From: an uncultured delta proteobacterium
GTDB lineage: Bacteria; Myxococcota; Myxococcia; Myxococcales; 40CM-4-68-19
Length of the DNA stretch: 64,000 bases
Assembly (NCBI GenBank): GCA_903911145.1
Contig: CAIWCD010000001.1
Coordinates: forward strand, 62,001 to 126,000
Direction: 5' to 3'
Every line of letters begins with the position of its first letter. Positions within the stretch are counted from its first letter, which is position 1. The notes beneath the pieces were generated by a model. That model was not told where the DNA came from. It saw only the letters and a program-made list of their open reading frames with translations, and ran no database searches. Shown here piece after piece: positions 58,069-64,000 of this stretch. The position numbers and the translations under genes are program-made.

Positions 58069-59286
58069 ATGCTGGAATTTCCCATCTACCTCGACAACAA
58101 CGCGACCACGCCCGTCGACCCGCGCGTGCTCGACGCGATGCTGCCCTTCTTCAAGAACGTCTTCGGCAACGCCGCGAGCCGCAGCCACGCGTACGGCTGG
58201 GCCGCCGAGGAAGCGGTCGAGTATGCGCGCGAGCAGATCGGGGCGCTGATCGGCTGCTCGGACAAGGAGATCGTCTTCACCTCGGGCGCGACCGAGTCGA
58301 ACAACCTCGCGCTCAAGGGCGTCGCGGAGTTCTACGCGGACAAGGGCAATCACATCATTACGTGCCGCACCGAGCACAAGTGCATCCTCGACACCTGCAA
58401 GCGCCTCGAGCGCGAGGGGGTCAAGGTGACTTATCTCGACACCGACAAGCAGGGCCGCGTGACGGCGCAGCAAGTCCGCGAGGCGATCACCGACAAGACG
58501 ATCCTCGTCTCGATCATGTTCGCGAACAACGAGATCGGAACGGTGCAGCCCATCGCGGAGATCGGCAAGGTCTGCCGCGAGAAGGGCGTGCTCTTCCACA
58601 CCGACGCGGTTCAGGGCGTGGGCAAGCTGCCGTTCAATGTCGACGAGATGAATGTCGATCTCGTCTCGCTCTCTGCGCACAAGATCTACGGACCCAAGGG
58701 AGTCGGCGCGCTCTACGTGCGGCGCAAGCCGACGCGTGTTCGCGTGACGGCGCAGATCGACGGCGGCGGCCATGAGCGCGGGATGCGGTCGGGAACGCTG
58801 AACGTGCCGGGCATCGTCGGATTCGGGAAGGCCGCGGAGATCTGCAAAGCGGAGATGGCCGAAGAAGGAATCCGCACCGGCAAGATGCGTCTGCGGCTCC
58901 AGGACTACTTCTTCAAGCACCTCGATCACCTCGAGCTCAACGGGCATGCGGATCATCGGCTGCCGGGCAATCTGAACATCTCGTTCGCCTACGTCGAGGG
59001 CGAGGCGCTGATGATGGCGATTAAGAACGTCGCGGTGTCGAGCGGCTCGGCCTGCACGTCGGCCAGCCTCGAGCCGAGCTACGTGCTGCGCGCGTGCGGC
59101 GTCAGCGAGGAGCTCGCGCATACGTCGATCCGCTTCGGGATCGGGCGCTTCACGACCGACGAGGAGATCGATTACGTCGGGAAGTATGTCGTCGATCAGG
59201 TCGTCAAGCTGCGCGAGATGAGCCCGCTGTATGAGATGGCCAAAGAAGGCATCGATCTCAACTCGATCGAGTGGGCCGCTCATTAG
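58069..59286 (+). CDS. iscS: Cysteine desulfurase IscS
   Basis: A 405-residue PLP enzyme that takes sulfur from cysteine for Fe-S clusters. [14 protein letters not shown] opens the fold; [10 protein letters not shown] holds the PLP-stacking His, [10 protein letters not shown] the PLP lysine (Lys205), and [17 protein letters not shown] the mobile loop with catalytic Cys329. This is the IscS rather than SufS type by loop length. The ATG at 58069 has GAGG 6 bases upstream; the ATG at 58063 abuts that site. It should lead the isc operon, but iscU lies 2.5 kb downstream behind an inserted segment. Confidence 0.96.
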   Translation: MLEFPIYLDNNATTPVDPRVLDAMLPFFKNVFGNAASRSHAYGWAAEEAVEYAREQIGALIGCSDKEIVFTSGATESNNLALKGVAEFYADKGNHIITCRTEHKCILDTCKRLEREGVKVTYLDTDKQGRVTAQQVREAITDKTILVSIMFANNEIGTVQPIAEIGKVCREKGVLFHTDAVQGVGKLPFNVDEMNVDLVSLSAHKIYGPKGVGALYVRRKPTRVRVTAQIDGGGHERGMRSGTLNVPGIVGFGKAAEICKAEMAEEGIRTGKMRLRLQDYFFKHLDHLELNGHADHRLPGNLNISFAYVEGEALMMAIKNVAVSSGSACTSASLEPSYVLRACGVSEELAHTSIRFGIGRFTTDEEIDYVGKYVVDQVVKLREMSPLYEMAKEGIDLNSIEWAAH

Positions 59287-59300
59287 TCGGTGAGTTAATC

Positions 59301-59402
59301 GGCGAGCCGGATCGACGTGCTCGATCCGTGCTCGCTCACGGACTCCCGCGAGGGGAGTCCTAACGCTGCGCGCGGCATCGACCACGTCGACTCCGGCTCG
59401 CC
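59301..59402. repeat. 102-bp palindromic repeat, copy 1
   Basis: Begins 14 bases after the iscS stop. Outer arms GGCGAGCCGGA...TCGAC pair with GTCGA...TCCGGCTCGCC (about 22 of 24 positions), and a small central hairpin GGACTCCC/GGGGAGTCC sits at 59340-59360. The copy at 61641-61742 is about 94% identical in the opposite orientation. A transcript of either strand would fold into a cruciform-like structure, as in REP/BIME or MITE elements. Confidence 0.85.
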
Positions 59403-59558
59403 TTTGCGCTCTACAAGACTACTGAGTTCATCGAGTGAATCGCGGGATTGCTCAGCCTGAGGTTGTTCGGGCAGTTGGCTATGCGTTCGCGCTTCAGCTT
59501 AGTTCGTGCTGGATCAGGGTTGGTTAGTCTTAATCAAATTTAATTAAGGTTAATGACG

Positions 59559-59993
59559 ATGAATCCTCCTCCGAGTGGCTGGCCGCGGATCTCTTCGGCG
59601 CTCTTTTATCGGGAGCCGATTGCGGCGATCGATTGGCTCGTGCGCGCGCTGGGGTTCGAGGTGCGCATCAAGGTAGTCGGTGACGACGGAGCGCTGCACC
59701 ACTCGGAGCTGACGCGCGGGGGCGGCGTCGTGATGGTGTCGAGCGCGGCGGCGGATCCGAGCCGGCGCAGTCCAGCAGCGCTCGGTGGCGGGAATACGCA
59801 GGCGCTGATGATCTATGTCGATGGCGTGGATGCGCTCTGCCAGAGGGCGCGCGCGGCTGGCGCGAAAGTCATCAGCGAGCCGAAGGATACCGATTACGGC
59901 GCCGAGTATTGGTGCGATCGGGGATGCGAGATCGAGGATCCCGAGGGGCATCGCTTCTGGCTTGTGCAGCGGCTGCGGACGGCCGGGGAGTAG
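59559..59993 (+). CDS. VOC family (glyoxalase/bleomycin-resistance-like) protein
   Basis: A 144-residue protein with two beta-alpha-beta-beta-beta modules. RISSALFYREPIAAIDWLVRALGFE and LHHSELTRGGGVVMVSS form the first, GNTQALMIYVDGVDALCQRARAAGA and YGAEYWCDRGCEIEDPEGH the second, close to the PhnB-like VOC branch. Metal ligands may be His49-50 and the Glu/Asp of IEDPEGH; the substrate is unknown. The ATG at 59559 has AAGG 9 bases upstream; another at 59553 is too close. It is the first gene inside the segment between the two 102-bp repeats, with an AT-rich stretch (59527-59552) just upstream. Confidence 0.82.
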   Translation: MNPPPSGWPRISSALFYREPIAAIDWLVRALGFEVRIKVVGDDGALHHSELTRGGGVVMVSSAAADPSRRSPAALGGGNTQALMIYVDGVDALCQRARAAGAKVISEPKDTDYGAEYWCDRGCEIEDPEGHRFWLVQRLRTAGE

Positions 59994-60069
59994 TCAGAGC
60001 GCGGCGATGAATCGACGATCGCCGTCATCGAATCATCCGACACCTGCTCGAGTCGCTTCACGACTGAAC

Positions 60070-60702
60070 TCACAGTGCCGGCACCGTGAACTCCATCGCG
60101 TTGGACTCCACCAGGCCTTGCCAGAACGTCGGGAGCTCATCCCAGTGCGCGCGATAGTTCGCCGCTTTCTTCTCGGCAGTTTCGTTGATGCTCTCCTTCG
60201 CATCCGCACCAGTGCGCTGCGAGGGAGTCGCTGCAAGGTAGCGGGCAATCCATTGCGCGCGGGTCTGCGCGTGGAGCTCGAGACGGGCCTGCAGCTTGTA
60301 TCGTCCGGGCGCCAACGGCGCGCCACCGTACGGGACCTGAATCCACGCCCCGTTGGGATCGAACGAGACGATGTAGCTCTCGAGGACCCGGCGCTCGCCC
60401 GGACGCAGCGGCGCACTCGGCGGTGGCGGCGGCAGCGGCGGCGCGAACCCGGCCTGGTCGCGCATATCGGCGAACGCGACGCGAACTCCCGCAGCGTCGA
60501 GCAGAGTCGGCACCAGCGGCTCGGTCGGCAGTTCGACTGGCTGCGCGCTCTCGTTGATCAGCGTGAGCGTCAGCGTGATGCCGCGATAGATCGTCGTCGC
60601 CGGATTGGGCGCTTGTGTCAGCTCCAGCCGCGGTCGCGCGCTCGCGCTGATGCTTGAAGGAAGGCCGGCCACGAGCACCGCCAATGCGAGAGGAAGAATC
60701 AT
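60070..60702 (-). CDS. Exported protein, unknown function
   Basis: A 210-residue protein with a signal peptide (MILPLALAVLVAGLPSSISA) and one beta-sandwich-like domain (LELTQAPNPATTIYRGITLT, LTLINESAQPVELP, GGAPLAPGRYKLQARLEL). The pattern resembles intracellular-proteinase-inhibitor (BsuPI) or CARDB-like sandwiches, but I am not certain. The C-terminal third is helical (DAKESINETAEKKAANYRAH). It lies inside the repeat-bounded segment between iscS and iscU and reads against both. Confidence 0.55.
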   Translation of the reverse strand: MILPLALAVLVAGLPSSISASARPRLELTQAPNPATTIYRGITLTLTLINESAQPVELPTEPLVPTLLDAAGVRVAFADMRDQAGFAPPLPPPPPSAPLRPGERRVLESYIVSFDPNGAWIQVPYGGAPLAPGRYKLQARLELHAQTRAQWIARYLAATPSQRTGADAKESINETAEKKAANYRAHWDELPTFWQGLVESNAMEFTVPAL

Positions 60703-60794
60703 GGAAGCGCGAGAGTATCCCGCCTTGCGCGCAAAGTGCTCGGCTCGAACGGAGCTGTCGCCGAGCACAACGGTCTGTGCGTCGAGGAACCGAG

Positions 60795-61487
60795 CTAATC
60801 GTCTCCGCGTCGCGTGAGCGTCGGGTCCTGCATGAAACGATACGTCGGCCCAGCGGGCGCGTCGTCGGGCGGCGACCAGAGCAGCGTGGTGGGCGTCTCG
60901 AGAAAATCAGGCGGCAGCAGTTCGCGCCGCTCGACGGCGATCGGATCGCCGCTGAACTCAATCCCGAGATTCATTCCCTCGACGCTTCGAGCGAAACGAA
61001 TGCGCGCGCGCCACTGCGCATCGGTGATGGCGTACGAGGACCAGTCCTCCTCGGCGATCGCGAGCCACGAGCCATCGACGAGCTGAAGGAGAAACCAGAC
61101 GACGCCGTCGCCATTCTCGTCGGTCGCGGTCAGGATGCGCTTGACGTCGATCGTCTCGTCGGTTGCGTGGCGCAGCTGCCGCTCTTCGTCGCGCGCGATC
61201 TCAGCGAGCCGCTCTTCAAGATTCGCTTGCGCTCGTCTCATCCCGAGAATGCCGGCCGCCAATATGACCAGCGCGGCAACTGCGAGCGCGACGAGGAGTG
61301 GCGGACTTTGCGTTGCGGCAGCGCCGACGACAAGCCCGACGAACATGAGTGAGTGCGAGATCAGCGCGTCTTTGCGTGCGACGTCGCGGCGTTGCTTCGC
61401 GATTGCGCGCCGCATCTCGTAGTACCTCGTCACGACGGCGCGCTCGGCATCCGTGAGCGGGCGAGGCAATGCGGACATGCTGCTCAT
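60795..61487 (-). CDS. Membrane protein with two helices, unknown function
   Basis: A 230-residue protein. A charged N-terminal helix (AVVTRYYEMRRAIAKQRRDV) precedes two hydrophobic helices (LISHSLMFVGLVVGAAA, LLVALAVAALVILAAGI) and a cytoplasmic domain (TDETIDVKRILTATDENGDG, WFLLQLVDGSWLAIAEEDW). I do not recognise the family. It is transcribed with the exported protein downstream (93 bp gap) and lies within the repeat-bounded segment. The ATG at 61487 may give way to one 9 bases later. Confidence 0.55.
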   Translation of the reverse strand: MSSMSALPRPLTDAERAVVTRYYEMRRAIAKQRRDVARKDALISHSLMFVGLVVGAAATQSPPLLVALAVAALVILAAGILGMRRAQANLEERLAEIARDEERQLRHATDETIDVKRILTATDENGDGVVWFLLQLVDGSWLAIAEEDWSSYAITDAQWRARIRFARSVEGMNLGIEFSGDPIAVERRELLPPDFLETPTTLLWSPPDDAPAGPTYRFMQDPTLTRRGDD

Positions 61488-61640
61488 CGCTCAACCGTAT
61501 CGCACGAAGCGATTCATCGAGCGCAGCCGGTCGGGCCGAAGCGCGCCGAGCCGAATCGTGAATCACGCTCGACAAATCATCCGCGCGACATCCGAGCCAA
61601 TCACCCGTCCCCCGCGTCCACATTGCAAGAGCGCACGATA

Positions 61641-61742
61641 GGCGAGCCGGAGTCGACTTGGTCGATGCCGCGCGCAGCGATGGACTCCCCTCGCGGGAGT
61701 CCGTGAGCGAGCACGCCATCGAGCAAGTCGATCCGGCTCGCC
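61641..61742. repeat. 102-bp palindromic repeat, copy 2 (inverted)
   Basis: Inverted copy of the element behind iscS, same length, differing at about six positions including two compensating single-base indels. It ends 95 bases before iscU. Together the copies bound 59403-61640. I did not see further copies in the window. Confidence 0.85.
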
Positions 61743-61759
61743 GATACCTCCGCGAATTG

Positions 61760-61784
61760 AATGTGGACTCAACCCATCCACATT
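61760..61784 (+). promoter_or_regulatory. Inverted repeat upstream of iscU
   Basis: AATGTGGA (61760-61767) and TCCACATT (61777-61784) are perfect 8-bp arms 9 bases apart, 54 bases before iscU. TCCACATT also stands before iscS. This may be an operator for a local iscU promoter made necessary by the inserted segment. The rest of the 350-bp gap 61488-61837 holds the repeat copy and no gene. Confidence 0.4.
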
Positions 61785-61837
61785 TGCTAGATCCCGCGTT
61801 GCGACTGCGTTAGATCAAGCCGCACCGGAGGCATTTC

Positions 61838-62254
61838 ATGGCGTACGGCGACAAGGTCCTGGACCACTACGAGAACCCGCGCAACGTCGGGACGATGGAC
61901 AAGAACGATCCCAGCGTCGGGACCGGACTCGTCGGCGCGCCAGCTTGCGGCGACGTGATGCGGCTGCAGATTCGCATCGCGGACAACGGGCAGATCGAGG
62001 ACGCCAAGTTCAAGACGTTTGGATGCGGCTCGGCGATCGCATCGAGCTCGCTGGTCACCGAGTGGGTCAAGGGCAAGTCGGTCGACGAGGCGATGACGAT
62101 CAGCAACAAGCAGATCGCCAAGGAGCTCGCGCTGCCGCCGGTGAAGATCCACTGCTCGGTGCTCGCGGAAGACGCGATCCGCGCGGCCATCGCGGACTGG
62201 CGCAAGAAGAAGGGCATCGCGGAGCCGGCCGAAGCCAGCGCGGCGGCCCACTAG
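61838..62254 (+). CDS. iscU: Fe-S cluster scaffold IscU
   Basis: A 138-residue scaffold on which IscS builds [2Fe-2S] clusters. Start MAYGDKVLDHYENPRNVG, ligands Cys37 (GAPACGDVM), Cys63 (FGCGSAIASSS) and Cys106 (HCSVLAEDAI), and LPPVK at 99-103, the tag recognised by the HscA chaperone, are all present. Asp39 that tunes cluster release is kept. GGAGG lies upstream of the ATG. iscA, hscB and hscA follow closely. Confidence 0.97.
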   Translation: MAYGDKVLDHYENPRNVGTMDKNDPSVGTGLVGAPACGDVMRLQIRIADNGQIEDAKFKTFGCGSAIASSSLVTEWVKGKSVDEAMTISNKQIAKELALPPVKIHCSVLAEDAIRAAIADWRKKKGIAEPAEASAAAH

Positions 62255-62294
62255 CTCGCGCGATCAACACGCGCAGCGAATGAGAGGAACGACG

Positions 62295-62684
62295 GTGCAG
62301 ACGATGACCTCCGAGACTGAATCGCAGAGCGCGCCGGCCGCCAAGAGCGAGCCGACGATGCACCTCTCGCCGCTCGCTGCGAAGAAGATCCGCGCGCAGA
62401 TTGAACAGCGTGCGGCGACGCAGGCGACGGCGGGAATTCGCGTCGGCGTCAAGGGCGGCGGCTGCTCGGGCCTCTCGTATGTGATCGAATTCTGCGACGC
62501 GCCTCGACCGCGCGACACGCTGATCGAGCTCGACGGCGCGAAGGTCTACGTCGATCCGAAGAGCCTCATCTATCTGAACGGCACGACGCTCGACTACGTC
62601 GACACCTTCCAGCAGAAGGGGTTCAAGTTCGTCAACCCGCAGCAGAAGTCGGAGTGCGGCTGCGGCGAATCCTTCTCTGTCTAG
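62295..62684 (+). CDS. iscA: A-type Fe-S carrier IscA
   Basis: About 129 residues. The core HLSPLAAKKIRAQIE and GIRVGVKGGGCSGLSYVIEF with the C-terminal CGCGESFSV gives the three conserved cysteines that hold iron or a cluster in transit to target proteins. A Thr/Ser/Ala-rich N-terminal extension of about 20 residues is unusual. GAGGA stands 6 bases before a GTG at 62295; an ATG at 62280 lacks a ribosome site, and an ATG at 62304 is a third option. It follows iscU by 40 bases. Confidence 0.92.
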   Translation: MQTMTSETESQSAPAAKSEPTMHLSPLAAKKIRAQIEQRAATQATAGIRVGVKGGGCSGLSYVIEFCDAPRPRDTLIELDGAKVYVDPKSLIYLNGTTLDYVDTFQQKGFKFVNPQQKSECGCGESFSV

Positions 62685-62705
62685 CTCCGGCTCGGATCGC
62701 GCGCG

Positions 62706-63383
62706 ATGAACGGACAGGCCGCATGTTGGAGCTGCGGCGCGGCTCATCGCGTCGATGCACCTCTCTGTGAAGCGTGCGGCAAGGTGCAGCCTGTTCCGCC
62801 GCATCGCCCCGGTGAAGCGCGCACGAGCGACAAGTTCGCCATGCTCGCCCTGCCCCGCTCGTTCGACCTCGACGACGAAGCGCTCTCGACTGCGTTCCGC
62901 GCGCTCTCGCGCAAGCTGCATCCCGATCGCTTCGCGCGTGCGACTCCTCAAGAGCGCCGCTTTGCGCTCGAGCAGACGACGCGGCTCAACGACGCGCACC
63001 GCACACTGCGCACTCCCGCCAAGCGCGCGGAGCATCTGCTCGAACTGCGCGGCATTCATCTCGCGGGCGAGCGCGAGAGCGCGCACCAGTTGCCCGTGCA
63101 GCAGCCGCTGCAGATGTCGATGGAGTTCCTCGAGGAGATGATGGAGGAGCGCGAGGCGCTGCTCGAGGCGAAGCACGGCGGAGGCGGCGCGGAGGCGATC
63201 GCGAAACTCGCGGCCGCGATGGAGTTGAAGCAGGCAACGACACTTGCGCGCGTGGGCGAGATGCTGCGCGGACTCGACGCGCCGGGTGCCGCGAGCATCG
63301 AGTCTGTCGCTGAGCAGATCGCGCGGTTGCGCTATTACGAGCGCTATCTGGACGAGGCGCACGGGCGCGGCGCGGAAGGCTGA
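62706..63383 (+). CDS. hscB: Co-chaperone HscB with N-terminal zinc finger
   Basis: A 225-residue J-protein that hands IscU to HscA. The J domain has [19 protein letters not shown] and the HPD motif (His72-Pro73-Asp74) that triggers HscA ATPase; the C-terminal helical bundle that binds IscU follows ([36 protein letters not shown]). An added N-terminal module CWSC...CEAC (Cys7, Cys10, Cys21, Cys24) looks like a rubredoxin-type zinc finger, absent from E. coli HscB but known in eukaryotic HSC20. It lies between iscA and hscA. Confidence 0.93.
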   Translation: MNGQAACWSCGAAHRVDAPLCEACGKVQPVPPHRPGEARTSDKFAMLALPRSFDLDDEALSTAFRALSRKLHPDRFARATPQERRFALEQTTRLNDAHRTLRTPAKRAEHLLELRGIHLAGERESAHQLPVQQPLQMSMEFLEEMMEEREALLEAKHGGGGAEAIAKLAAAMELKQATTLARVGEMLRGLDAPGAASIESVAEQIARLRYYERYLDEAHGRGAEG

Positions 63384-63390
63384 GAAGAGC

Positions 63391-64000
63391 ATGCTGTTCG
63401 AGATTGCAGAGCCGGGCGCGAGCCGCACGAAGGAAGCCTGCGCGGTGGTTGCGCTGGGCATCGATCTGGGCACGACCAATTCGCTCGTCGCTGTCGTGCA
63501 GGCGGACGAGGCTGGGAGCGGCGCGCCGCGTTGCCTCTCCATCGACGAGGGATCCGCCCTGCTGCCGAGCGTCGTCCATTACGCGAGCGGATCATCGGAC
63601 ACACAGCCACTCGTCGGACGCGCTGCGCGCAGGCTGCTCGCCTCGTCGCCGCGCGACACGCTCGCGTCGGTCAAGCGCTTCATGGGCAAGTCGGGGAGCG
63701 ATGCAGAGACGCGCCGGCTGACCTCGTATGAGTTCGCAAAGCCGCTCCCAGCGCAGTCCGGAGCATCATCAGACGATTCCGGATCGGTTCGATTTCTCTT
63801 GAGCGACGGCCGCGAGGTGACCCCCGTCGAGGCCTCGGCGGAGATCCTGCGCACGCTGAAATCCCGGGCCGAAGAGGCGCTCGGACAGAGCGTGAAGCAG
63901 GCCGTGATCACTGTGCCCGCCTACTTCGACGATGCGCAGCGCCAGGCGACCAAAGATGCGGGGCGCCTTGCTGGACTTGATGTTCTGCGCCTGCTCAACG
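63391..64000 (+). CDS. hscA: Hsp70 chaperone HscA, N-terminal part
   Basis: The frame is open to the window end, giving the first 203 residues of an Hsp70. [18 protein letters not shown] is the phosphate-1 motif, VKRFMGKSG and [20 protein letters not shown] are the next ATPase signatures. The position behind hscB and the short N-terminal extension ([16 protein letters not shown]) identify HscA rather than DnaK. It uses ATP to open IscU for cluster transfer. It starts 7 bases after the hscB stop. The rest, and any fdx, lie beyond the window. Confidence 0.93.
   Translation, partial: MLFEIAEPGASRTKEACAVVALGIDLGTTNSLVAVVQADEAGSGAPRCLSIDEGSALLPSVVHYASGSSDTQPLVGRAARRLLASSPRDTLASVKRFMGKSGSDAETRRLTSYEFAKPLPAQSGASSDDSGSVRFLLSDGREVTPVEASAEILRTLKSRAEEALGQSVKQAVITVPAYFDDAQRQATKDAGRLAGLDVLRLLN

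Noticed and set aside
59301-61742. An insertion sequence between iscS and iscU
   Set aside because: None of the three enclosed genes resembles a transposase or recombinase, so any mobility would have to come from elsewhere.

Overview
The window is GC-rich DNA from a Gram-negative bacterium. Outer-membrane biogenesis (lpxC), a complete type II secretion operon, a class II B12-dependent ribonucleotide reductase, and many FHA, PEGA, TPR, lamin-tail and small Cys-repeat proteins suggest a member of the Myxococcota or a neighbouring deltaproteobacterial lineage. This is inference: there is no rRNA or other marker here. I saw no rRNA, tRNA, CRISPR array, transposase or prophage gene.

Layout. 1-5 kb: end of a Na+/Ca2+ exchanger, a GT-B glycosyltransferase, an MFS exporter, a secreted Cys-repeat protein and a basic RG-rich protein, the last divergent from nrdJ. 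5-9 kb: nrdJ behind a promoter region rich in inverted repeats. 9-15 kb: a minus-strand NUDIX/degenerate-kinase/PEGA group, a solitary Flp-like pilin, a TPR protein, then PH-domain and FHA genes divergent from smc. 15-25 kb: smc, a 740-bp non-coding stretch holding two related palindromic elements, envelope proteins and ftsY with an N-terminal membrane anchor. 25-41 kb: an NtrC-type regulator and small exported protein, then gspC-D-E-F-G-H-I-J-K-L-M-N. gspL is split by a one-base frame change at a run of six G.

41-57 kb is mostly housekeeping: alpha/beta hydrolase, pyrF-proS-thioredoxin lipoprotein, CoA-binding protein, PAS-GGDEF-EAL protein, lpxC, and yebC-ruvC-ruvA-ruvB. ruvC seems to start at CTG. 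A lamin-tail surface protein with a periplasmic partner follows, then dsbD and a small exported protein. 58-64 kb holds the ISC iron-sulfur genes iscS, iscU, iscA, hscB and hscA (cut by the window end). Between iscS and iscU lies a 2.2-kb segment with three unrelated genes, bounded by two inverted copies of a 102-bp palindromic repeat.

Most genes sit in tight operons with TGATG, GTGA or TAATG stop-start overlaps. The best leads are the repeat-bounded interruption of the isc operon, the paired palindromic elements after smc, the gspL frame break, and the regulatory DNA ahead of gspC and nrdJ.
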